From: Caulobacteraceae bacterium UBA5005
GTDB lineage: Bacteria > Pseudomonadota > Alphaproteobacteria > Caulobacterales > Caulobacteraceae
Assembly: GCA_002398405.1 (NCBI GenBank)
Contig: DGYN01000022.1
Coordinates: forward strand, 1-9,112
Direction of reading: 5' to 3'
Length of the DNA: 9,112 bases
Of this stretch, positions 1-5,774 are shown one piece after another. The position numbers and the translations under genes are program-made. The notes under the pieces were generated by a model, which saw nothing but the letters and a program-made list of their open reading frames with translations, was not told where the DNA came from and did no database searches. Position 1 is the first letter of the stretch. Every line of letters starts with the position of its first letter.

Positions 1-101
1 CAGAGCCTTGCCATAAAGCCGGAGCCCGCCACGGCCGGCGGCGGCCCTCCACGGCGCGGCGCGGCCTGGGCGGCGGGCTCCGGCTTTATGGCAAGGCTCT
101 G
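1..101. repeat. Perfect 30-bp inverted repeat with 41-nt spacer
   Basis: Positions 1-30 are the exact reverse complement of 72-101, with no mismatch over 30 bp (20 of 30 bases G or C). The spacer (31-71) is almost entirely G and C. Transcribed, this would give a very stable stem-loop inside the coding frame of the truncated secreted-protein gene. The outer end coincides exactly with base 1, so the repeat may continue beyond the window. No transposase is nearby and no U-tract follows on either strand, so neither a mobile-element end nor an intrinsic terminator is supported. A fold-back artefact at a contig end is a serious alternative. Confidence 0.9.
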
Positions 102-266
102 TGACGGCTGGCCGGGCGCGACATAGACCGAGGGGCCGCTATGGACGATGGCCTGAGCGCCGGGAACGATCTCGATCACCTGGCCGAACGCCGGCGCGGT
201 CAGCATCGCCGCCGCCACTCCCAACGCCATACTCCAGGCGGGAACCGCTGAGGGTCCTCTACGCAT
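1..266 (-). CDS. Secreted protein, N-terminal part (truncated by window edge)
   Basis: I read an open frame on the minus strand from an ATG at 266 through the left edge: 88 codons without a stop. A GGGGGAGA purine run lies just upstream of the ATG, which supports this start. The product begins with a basic N-terminus (MRRG) and a hydrophobic stretch (roughly residues 12-27) ending in APAFGQ, a plausible Sec signal peptide cut after about residue 28. The mature start contains VIEIVPGAQAIVHSG, then a Pro/Ala/Gly-rich stretch from about residue 50. I do not recognise the family; the conserved part probably lies beyond the edge. Residues 56-65 and about 79-88 are encoded by the two arms of a perfect 30-bp inverted repeat. 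The sequence after residue 65 should therefore be distrusted until the assembly is checked. It is separated from the FAD-protein gene upstream of it by about 66 bp. Confidence 0.6.
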   Translation of the reverse strand, partial: MRRGPSAVPAWSMALGVAAAMLTAPAFGQVIEIVPGAQAIVHSGPSVYVAPGQPSQSLAIKPEPAAQAAPRRGGPPPAVAGSGFMARL

Positions 267-332
267 CCTGGTCTCCCCCTTGCCGCCACCCTAAATCTTA
301 AGCAGCCGAGGACAAGAGCTAAGACGCCGCAC

Positions 333-1505
333 TCACCCCCGCATCCGTCCATAAAGTTCAGCGATGGTCGCCACCGCCGCCTCTGCCTCCAGCCGGTCCG
401 CGGCCTCATCCTCCTGGCCGTAGCCCCGCATGTCGCCCCCCGCCACGTCCTGGACACACAGGCCCTCCTTGCGCGGCAGGACGTTCACATCGCCATAGGT
501 GAGGGCGTAGTCCACCTCCCGCTGCGGAATCAGCCAGGCGATCTGGCCGCGCACCGGAACGACCGTCTCATCCCGCCACAGAGCCCGCGCCCCATAGCCC
601 GGGCAGTTGATCACCACCTTCTCCTTCAGCCTGGAGAGGTCGGCGGGACTGCGGAATTCCATCCGCTGCACCTTGCCCCCGGCGGCCAGGAAGTCGGCCA
701 TCAAAGTGTGGCTGAGGCTGGCGATATTGAACATCATCCGCGACGAGCGGCGCACCGTCGCGCCGGCCGGAAAATTCGTCGCGCCCGCCGGCAGGGTCTC
801 GCTTCCCGGGGTCAGGTCGCGGACGCGCCCGCCGTACGCCGCAAAGTCCAGCCCGCCCGGCGGCGCCGCCTGCCTGGGACCGCCGGAGACCGAATAGCGG
901 TCGACCCACTCCACCGGATCGCCCGGCAGGCCCAGATATTGCCGGTAGGTCTTGAACGAGACCCGGGTCATCTCCTCCCACAGCGCCGGGAAGCCCTGGG
1001 CGACCGCGTCGGCGAGCGCGATCCGCGAGTCCGGCGTAAAGCTGCCGGTGGCCCGGAACGACCGCGTGTCGGGCGGCAAATCCTTGGCATAGATCGTCAC
1101 CTGCGCCCCCGCGCCCTGCGCCAAAATCGCGGAGGTCAGCCCCAGCGCCCCGCAGCCGATCACCGCGATCTCCCGCGGGCTCCCCGCCATCGCCTTCCGC
1201 ACGGCGATGGTTCCCGACCCCCAGGCGAGCGACCAGCCGCTCCCCCCATGGCCATAGTTGTGCACCACCAGGGTGTCGCCCACCTGTTCGGTGTCGAGCC
1301 TGGGCCCCGCCGCCCGGAACGGCCGCGTGCAGACGGTGATGTCGAAGATCCGGTCCGCCGACGCCCGGATCGGCGCGAGCACGATGCCGCTCCTTGTCGA
1401 GGGCGCCGCCGCGGGGGTTGCGCAACCGCCCAGCAGGCCAAATCCGCCGATCAGGGCCGACCCCTGCAGCATACGGCGGCGGTCCAGGGCGCGGTGTTCC
1501 AGCAT
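333..1505 (-). CDS. Exported D-amino-acid-oxidase-like FAD protein, apparently circularly permuted
   Basis: 390 residues. The N-terminus has a twin-arginine-like DRRRMLQG (8-15), a hydrophobic core and LGGC (25-28), so it is probably a Tat-exported lipoprotein anchored at C28. FAD binding is shown by the Rossmann motif GCGALG (117-122) within IAVIGCGALGLTSA. PVRGQI (317-322) and HNYGHGGSGWSLAWG (82-96) are signatures of the DAAO family of flavoproteins, which oxidise amines or D-amino acids to imines with H2O2 release. In DAAO the HNYGHGG block lies near the C-terminus, preceded by an RPxR segment with the substrate-carboxylate arginine (R283 in pig enzyme). Here that whole block (TRPFR at 60-64, then HNYGHGG) comes before the Rossmann fold, and the protein stops at IAELYGRMRG, about where RPxR would normally follow. 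I infer a circular permutation. Substrate unknown. ATG at 1505 is 4 nt after the stop of the upstream DUF3237 gene, so the two are probably co-translated. Confidence 0.88.
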   Translation of the reverse strand: MLEHRALDRRRMLQGSALIGGFGLLGGCATPAAAPSTRSGIVLAPIRASADRIFDITVCTRPFRAAGPRLDTEQVGDTLVVHNYGHGGSGWSLAWGSGTIAVRKAMAGSPREIAVIGCGALGLTSAILAQGAGAQVTIYAKDLPPDTRSFRATGSFTPDSRIALADAVAQGFPALWEEMTRVSFKTYRQYLGLPGDPVEWVDRYSVSGGPRQAAPPGGLDFAAYGGRVRDLTPGSETLPAGATNFPAGATVRRSSRMMFNIASLSHTLMADFLAAGGKVQRMEFRSPADLSRLKEKVVINCPGYGARALWRDETVVPVRGQIAWLIPQREVDYALTYGDVNVLPRKEGLCVQDVAGGDMRGYGQEDEAADRLEAEAAVATIAELYGRMRG

Positions 1506-1509
1506 CAGC

Positions 1510-2052
1510 TCACCCTAGCTGAAAAACCTTCAGCCTGACCACCTCCGGCAGCCGCTCACCCACGCAGACAAAGACGTTCTCCACCAGCCAGCCATGCGGT
1601 CCCGGCCCCACCTCGAACACCGGCGTCGCGCGGAAATAGTACTGCGATGGATCGACGATCTCCCCCGCCGTCAGCCGCCGCGCGACCTCTGGCGAGGCGC
1701 GCCGCACCCCCGTATTGACGATGCCGATCACCGCCCCGTCGGCGGCCTTCACCGTATATTTCGCCTGCAGAATGGTGACGCCGTCGGCGCGCAGGGTCTG
1801 CCAGTCCGCGCCGCCGGGCAGAATCTCGCCGCTCAGCCCGGGCCCGAACGCCGTCCCCCCGGTGATTGGGATCACCCGCCGGCGCCCCCCGCCGAACTCC
1901 CCCAGTTCCTGCGCCGGCCCGACCTTCACATCCAGGGAGAAGCGATAGGCCAGGCCGGGAGCCGTGTTGCCACCCTGGGCCTGGACCGCTGAGGCCGGGA
2001 TCAAGGCGGCCGCGCCGGCGGCGGCAAGGTTGCGGCGATTGATCAGCGTCAT
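1510..2052 (-). CDS. DUF3237 family protein with N-terminal export signal
   Basis: 180 residues. Residues 1-25 form a signal: INRRN (4-8), an Ala-rich hydrophobic core, and VQA followed by Q26. The arginine pair makes Tat export possible, though the motif is weak. The rest fits DUF3237, a small beta-barrel family of unknown function: PITGGTAFGPGLSGEILPGG (62-81), GADWQTLRADG (81-91), YTVKAADGAVIGIVNTGVR (99-117), VDPSQYYFRATPVFEVG (133-149) and the closing WLVENVFVCVGER (155-167). Many DUF3237 proteins are cytoplasmic, so an exported one paired with an exported FAD enzyme suggests a shared periplasmic job, perhaps handling the oxidase substrate or product (inference). A GAGGG Shine-Dalgarno-like run lies about 4 nt upstream of the ATG. 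It is the first gene of the minus-strand pair, driven from the divergent region facing the Rieske gene. Confidence 0.88.
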   Translation of the reverse strand: MTLINRRNLAAAGAAALIPASAVQAQGGNTAPGLAYRFSLDVKVGPAQELGEFGGGRRRVIPITGGTAFGPGLSGEILPGGADWQTLRADGVTILQAKYTVKAADGAVIGIVNTGVRRASPEVARRLTAGEIVDPSQYYFRATPVFEVGPGPHGWLVENVFVCVGERLPEVVRLKVFQLG

Positions 2053-2140
2053 GGGCCCTCGTCGGTTTTAGATCGTTGGTCCTGCATACCATCCTGCGCG
2101 GCTCTTTCGCAGGTCCCTCGCTGGGTCTAACCTTGCCGTC
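2053..2140. promoter_or_regulatory. Divergent intergenic region between DUF3237 and Rieske genes
   Basis: These 88 bp separate the start codons of two divergent genes and must hold both promoters or a shared control region. The minus-strand side has a clear ribosome site (GAGGG) next to the DUF3237 start. The plus-strand side has no good Shine-Dalgarno before the Rieske ATG (the preceding bases are ctaaccttgccgtc). I see no confident -35/-10 pair or strong palindrome, so no operator is claimed. Confidence 0.4.
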
Positions 2141-3253
2141 ATGGCGCTCTTGGACGAACAGTCACTGCTGGAGCGGGTGCTGGCCCACGTGGAGGGCGGG
2201 ACCACCGGCCTCTCGGACGGCGTCTGGCGCGAACCGGTCGTCCACTACACCTCGCCCGAGCGCCTGAAGTCCGAGCTCGCCCTCTTTCGCACCCTGCCGC
2301 TCGCCGTCTGTCCCGCCGCGAGCCTGCCCGACGCCGGCTCCTACCTGGCGCGGGACATCGCGGGCGTGCCTATTCTCATCGTCCGCGGCCAGGACAGGAC
2401 CGTGCGGGCCTTCAGGAACGCCTGCCGCCACCGGGGCGCGCAACTCGCGGAGGGCGCCGGCTGCAAGAAGACCATCGTCTGCCCCTATCACGCCTGGACC
2501 TACGGCCTGGACGGGCGCCTGCGCGGCGTTCCGGACGAACACGGCTTTCCGGGCCTCAACAAGGACGACCACGGCCTCGTCCCCGTCTCCGCCTTCGAGC
2601 GCTACGGCCTGATCTTCGTCAATATCGAGGGCGGGGAGGGGCCGTCGCCTGTGCTCGATCAGATGGGCGAGATCATCGGACCCGCCTTCAAGGTCATCTC
2701 GGACACCGTTCGCGAGGTCCCGGCCAACTGGAAGCTTATCGCCGAGGGGTTCCTCGAGGGCTACCACATCCGCCACACCCATCCGGAGACCTTCTTCCCC
2801 CGGCAGTACGACAACACCAACGTTATCGAGCACTTCGGCTCCAACAACCGCATCACCTATCCCTACCGCGTGGTCGAAACCCTGAAGGACAAGCCCGTCG
2901 GCCAATGGGTGGCGCGCAACGTCGTCACCAGTGTCTATCACCTGTTCCCCAATGTGATGATCTCCACCCACCCGGCCAGCATCGGCATCTCGGTCTTCGA
3001 GCCCATGGCCACCGACAGGACCCGCGTCCACAGCTTCATCGTCTCGGACATGACGGACACGGAAAAGGGGCGTTATGTGCTGGAAAAATCCAAGGAACTG
3101 ATCGCCGCCGCCAAGGCCGAGGACCGCTTCGTCGTCACCGCCAATCAGAAGGGCATCAAGTCCGGCGCCAACACCCACCTGACCTTCGGCCTCTTCGAAG
3201 GCGCCATCCGCCATTTCCACCAGTCACTGGCTGAGGCGATCGGCGAGCCCTAG
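2141..3253 (+). CDS. Rieske non-haem iron oxygenase, alpha subunit type
   Basis: 370 residues, a normal length for a ring-hydroxylating or quaternary-amine oxygenase alpha subunit. The Rieske [2Fe-2S] centre is visible as CRH (C95, H97) and CPYHAW (C114, H117). The catalytic domain has NWKLIAEGFLEGYHIRHTH: H209 and H214 fit the two mononuclear iron histidines, and D328 in AEDRF is a candidate for the third ligand. At the position usually held by the bridging Asp (three residues before the first His) there is E206, a substitution known in carnitine/choline-type members such as CntA. This hints at a non-aromatic substrate, but that is inference. Such enzymes insert oxygen or demethylate using electrons from a separate reductase, and no reductase or ferredoxin gene is in the window. 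Its stop codon overlaps that of the convergent OmpW gene. The start is the first ATG in frame before the conserved region; the ribosome site is weak. Confidence 0.9.
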   Translation: MALLDEQSLLERVLAHVEGGTTGLSDGVWREPVVHYTSPERLKSELALFRTLPLAVCPAASLPDAGSYLARDIAGVPILIVRGQDRTVRAFRNACRHRGAQLAEGAGCKKTIVCPYHAWTYGLDGRLRGVPDEHGFPGLNKDDHGLVPVSAFERYGLIFVNIEGGEGPSPVLDQMGEIIGPAFKVISDTVREVPANWKLIAEGFLEGYHIRHTHPETFFPRQYDNTNVIEHFGSNNRITYPYRVVETLKDKPVGQWVARNVVTSVYHLFPNVMISTHPASIGISVFEPMATDRTRVHSFIVSDMTDTEKGRYVLEKSKELIAAAKAEDRFVVTANQKGIKSGANTHLTFGLFEGAIRHFHQSLAEAIGEP

Positions 3254-3912
3254 AACCGGTAGCCCAGGGTCGCGCTGTAGATCACCGGATCGAGCGTGAT
3301 CTCGCTGGTCCGGGTGAGCGTCCCGGTGGTCAGGGCGACATCGGTCTTCATCGGCGCATAGCTGGCAGCCGCCGTGAGGAAGACGCGCGGGTTGAGCGGG
3401 ATGTCGAAGCCCAGGGTCACGGCCGGCGCGATGATATCGTCGGCTGATATGCTCGTCGGGCCGCCCAGCGCCCTCTCCAGAGACGCCGAGGCGTTGGAGC
3501 TACCGAACCGGGTGACCACCACGCCTGCCCCGGCGAAGGGGGTGATGCGCTCCGAAACGCCGGTGAAATATCGGCGCAGAAGCAGCCCGCCGGTAAAGGC
3601 CCGGGTTTCCCCCAGCGCCCCCAGCCCCGCCGCCGCCCCTTCGCCCCGCAGGGTATAGGTCGGGGGCAGACCCACCGCGAGGTCCACCGACCACTGGGGG
3701 TTCAGGAAGCGGCTGTAGAGCAGGGCAGGGTTGGAGGTGTCGTCCACCGACGATCGCAGGCCGGGTGGCGTGAAGGGCCCGGCAAGGTCGGTGCTGCTGC
3801 TGTTGAATACAAACCCATAGGCGCCCACAGCGACGGCGTTCCTTGGCTCCTCCTGGGCCAGGACCTGGGCGGGCAGGAAGAGAGTGCAGGCAAGGACCAG
3901 GCGGCGGATCAT
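3250..3912 (-). CDS. OmpW-family outer-membrane beta-barrel protein
   Basis: 220 residues. Residues 1-19 form a Sec signal (MIRRLVLAC..., ending VLA before Q20). The remainder alternates hydrophobic and polar residues as in an eight-stranded barrel and ends in GYRF, the C-terminal Phe typical of proteins inserted by the Bam machinery. SNPALLYSRFLNPQWSVDL and VGLPPTY match the central OmpW region, and the short turns rich in Gly, Ser and Thr fit periplasmic and surface loops. OmpW proteins form narrow channels thought to pass small hydrophobic molecules. As last gene of a lipid-enzyme operon it is a candidate exporter or importer of that product (inference). The true start is the ATG at 3912, because a signal peptide begins there and it overlaps the upstream methyltransferase stop as ATGA; the frame is open further upstream but without coding sense. 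Its stop overlaps the stop of the convergent Rieske gene. Confidence 0.88.
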   Translation of the reverse strand: MIRRLVLACTLFLPAQVLAQEEPRNAVAVGAYGFVFNSSSTDLAGPFTPPGLRSSVDDTSNPALLYSRFLNPQWSVDLAVGLPPTYTLRGEGAAAGLGALGETRAFTGGLLLRRYFTGVSERITPFAGAGVVVTRFGSSNASASLERALGGPTSISADDIIAPAVTLGFDIPLNPRVFLTAAASYAPMKTDVALTTGTLTRTSEITLDPVIYSATLGYRF

Positions 3913-4799
3913 GAGTTTGCTCCCTCGACCAGGCGCTGCATCTCGCAATAGACCAGCGTTTGGGTCGGATCTCGAAAGGTGTGGGCTCGGAGCCCGGCCT
4001 TGGTGGCGTGCTCCACAAGGGCCGCCTCGTCGCGGCAGATCAGCGGCCAGGCCATGGCGGCGTCCATCCAGCCTTCCGTCAGGTGGCCTTTCAAAAAATT
4101 CGCCAGGAAGAAGGTCCCTTGGCGCGCCAGGCACCGGGCTGCAAGCCGGTGCAGCAGGGCCATGGCCCGCTCGTCGAGATAATCGGTCAGCCCCAGGGTG
4201 TAGATCAGATCGAAGGTCTCCCCCGCCTTGGCGGCGGCGCGCAGATAGCTGAAGACGTTGGCTTGGACGAGGTTGATCCGCGCCCCGTGCTTTTCCCTGA
4301 CACGCTCCAGGGACAGGGGGTCGAGGTCCACCGCCGTGACCCGGCGCAGATCCTTGCCCGCCAAGGCGTCGGCCTCGCGAAGGTGGCCGCAGGCCAGCAC
4401 GCAGATCGACTTGCCCTGTCCCCAGGCGTCCGCCAGAAGACGCTCGGCCACGACGCGCCGCTCCCGCACGGCGGCGGCCCCGGGCACATTTCCCGAAACC
4501 TCGAACATCGCTCGGCCCAGCGCGCTCGTCTCGGGCGGCGGCTGCTGATCATAGAAAAGGTCGATCAGGGCTGCGTCCCCCGGATAGCCGCGCGGCTTCT
4601 GAAAGGCGCGGGCGGTGTAGGGGTCCTGCATGAGCAGTTCATGCAGCTTGTGGCTGCGCAGGGTCTTGGTGGAGAACTCGAAGACGTCGCTTTGATCGGT
4701 GAGGGCGTTAAATTGCCCCATCATTAGCAACATGGCCGACTGCACCTCGCCAGCCTCCAACAGCGCATGCACCTGATCGTAGAATCTCTCGTTCGGCAT
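3909..4799 (-). CDS. SAM-dependent methyltransferase, PhcB/EF-type (copy 1)
   Basis: 296 residues. An alpha-helical N-terminal part (1-65) precedes the family block KPRGYPGDAALIDLFY (68-83). A class I methyltransferase fold follows: motif I as VLACGHLREAD (134-144) instead of the usual GxGxG, an acidic strand-2 end at VDLD (157-160), TFDLIYTLGLTDYLDERA (196-212) and FFLANFL (230-236). WPLICR (251-256) lies in the C-terminal part. The combination PRGYPGDA plus ACGHLREA resembles, from memory, proteins auto-named extracellular factor 3-hydroxypalmitic acid methyl ester biosynthesis protein, so a fatty-acid carboxyl methyltransferase is my leading but unproven call. It is a paralogue of the methyltransferase at 5775-6752. 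ATG 4799 was chosen because AGGGGGAT lies about 6 nt upstream. It overlaps the OmpW start by 4 nt (ATGA) and follows the desaturase after 71 nt. Confidence 0.85.
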   Translation of the reverse strand: MPNERFYDQVHALLEAGEVQSAMLLMMGQFNALTDQSDVFEFSTKTLRSHKLHELLMQDPYTARAFQKPRGYPGDAALIDLFYDQQPPPETSALGRAMFEVSGNVPGAAAVRERRVVAERLLADAWGQGKSICVLACGHLREADALAGKDLRRVTAVDLDPLSLERVREKHGARINLVQANVFSYLRAAAKAGETFDLIYTLGLTDYLDERAMALLHRLAARCLARQGTFFLANFLKGHLTEGWMDAAMAWPLICRDEAALVEHATKAGLRAHTFRDPTQTLVYCEMQRLVEGANS

Positions 4800-4870
4800 C
4801 GCATCCCCCTCGAGTCCAGGGGGCCGTTTACGAAACAGCGTTGGGGGCCAATACTCCCGTTTGGTAGCGG
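4800..4870 (-). promoter_or_regulatory. Leader of methyltransferase copy 1 with conserved motif
   Basis: The 71-nt gap between desaturase stop and methyltransferase start. On the minus strand, directly after the desaturase TGA (4873-4871), it reads CCGCTACCAAACGGGAGT, then ATTGGC, ending at 4847. The same string with few changes follows the hydrolase stop before methyltransferase copy 2 (6823-6796). Over 28 aligned columns, including the stop codon, 24 agree. It contains a small imperfect dyad, CTACC-N4-GGGAG, and an outer CCAA...TTGG pairing. The motif ends 47 nt before the start codon. It could be an operator for a regulator, a leader RNA element, or a remnant of gene duplication. The start-proximal end holds the ribosome site AGGGGGAT. 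Confidence 0.5.
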
Positions 4871-5767
4871 TCAGCGGACTCCATGCGTTGACGGCCGGAT
4901 CACCTCGCTGACCAGTCCCAACCGTTCGAGCAGCCGCACAAGCGCGCCTGACATATCTGGCTCCCCTGGTCCCAAGCCGTGAAACGCGGACCTGGGGAAA
5001 CGATGGTGATTGTTGTGGCAGCCTTCGCCGAAGGTGAGGATAGCGACCAAGTAATTGTTCCTGCTTCGGTTCTTCTGCCTGAACCGGACCTTGCCGGTGA
5101 GGTGGCAAACCGAATTCACGGACCAGGTGGCGTGATGGAATAGGAAGGTCCGGAAGCATCCCGCGAAAAGCAGGCACCCCATGGCGTGTGATGCTCCCCC
5201 AAGTAAAAAGCCGTAGAGCCATGGAACTGCGAAATTCAGGCCAAACCATAGCCAGTGCGTGCTGCCGAAGAACATCACCAGGCGGTCATCCTTCAGATCG
5301 GCTCCGAACACCGACATGTCCGTAGTGGCGTCGTCAAACATCCAGCCGAAGTGCGCGTGGAAAAAGCCGCCAAGGCCGCTGAGCGACCGGCCCCGGCCAT
5401 CCACCCAGGGACTGTGCGGATCCCCTGTCACGTCACTCAAGGCGTGGTGCCGGCGGTGGTCTGCGATCCAGCGCGGCAGAGAGCCCTGGCAGGCCATGGC
5501 GGCGGCCGCCGCTAGGCAGAAGCGAAGGATGCGATTGGCCTCAAAGCTACGATGAGTGAAATGCCTGTGCAGGCCGACGGTGATACCCAGCCCAATGACA
5601 GCGTAGCCGATCATAAAGGCGCTGATCTCGATCCAACCGAAAGCGCCTTGCGTCAGCCATATCGGAAAGGCCAGCGTTCCGATTGCCGGAAGGCAGATAA
5701 GGATCGCGTTATCCAGGCGCTTCGTGAATGCCTCCCGTCCCCCGTATAGAACGCCCCTCAGCGCCAT
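4871..5767 (-). CDS. Membrane fatty acyl (delta-9-type) desaturase
   Basis: 298 residues. It has the three histidine boxes of the integral-membrane acyl desaturase family: HRHFTH (67-72), HRRHH (104-108) and HNNHH (251-255), plus the HHATWSVNSVCH segment (211-222) typical of acyl-CoA delta-9 enzymes. These residues hold a di-iron centre that uses O2 and electrons to put a double bond into an acyl chain. Hydrophobic stretches near residues 21-39, 47-65, 83-96 and 165-208 fit the four-helix membrane topology with boxes facing the cytoplasm. The length is normal and no electron-donor domain is fused. The start at 5767 is 7 nt from the upstream methyltransferase stop, so co-translation is likely. 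Several 60-base stretches I counted are 53-57% G+C against about 70% in the neighbouring methyltransferase, which suggests a different history. It probably modifies the acyl chain on which the flanking methyltransferases act (inference). Confidence 0.92.
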   Translation of the reverse strand: MALRGVLYGGREAFTKRLDNAILICLPAIGTLAFPIWLTQGAFGWIEISAFMIGYAVIGLGITVGLHRHFTHRSFEANRILRFCLAAAAAMACQGSLPRWIADHRRHHALSDVTGDPHSPWVDGRGRSLSGLGGFFHAHFGWMFDDATTDMSVFGADLKDDRLVMFFGSTHWLWFGLNFAVPWLYGFLLGGASHAMGCLLFAGCFRTFLFHHATWSVNSVCHLTGKVRFRQKNRSRNNYLVAILTFGEGCHNNHHRFPRSAFHGLGPGEPDMSGALVRLLERLGLVSEVIRPSTHGVR

Positions 5768-5774
5768 CTGGGCC

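Noticed and set aside
1..101. Inverted repeat as a terminal repeat of an insertion sequence or as a terminator
   Set aside because: No transposase or target duplication is visible, the arms are only 41 nt apart, and there is no U-tract next to either arm.
267..332. Possible terminator between the FAD-protein gene and the left-edge gene (CTTAAGC...GCTAAG)
   Set aside because: Pairing is only about 6 bp with a bulge and no U-tract; not enough to call.
568..1425. Second minus-strand frame (285 codons) within the FAD-protein gene
   Set aside because: Out-of-frame shadow; the product is Arg/Gly-rich and lacks motifs that the 390-residue frame has.
2162..3220. Long minus-strand open frame (352 codons) opposite the Rieske gene
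   Set aside because: It mirrors the Rieske gene; the product is Val/Gly/Asp-rich with no recognisable domain, while the opposite strand has intact iron-sulfur and iron-binding motifs.
3913..4134. Extension of the OmpW frame upstream to 4134
   Set aside because: The added residues are the out-of-frame reading of the methyltransferase 3' end. The ATG at 3912 starts a signal peptide and gives a standard ATGA overlap.
3960..4727. Plus-strand open frame opposite methyltransferase copy 1
   Set aside because: No family features; the minus-strand frame has conserved methyltransferase motifs and a good ribosome site.
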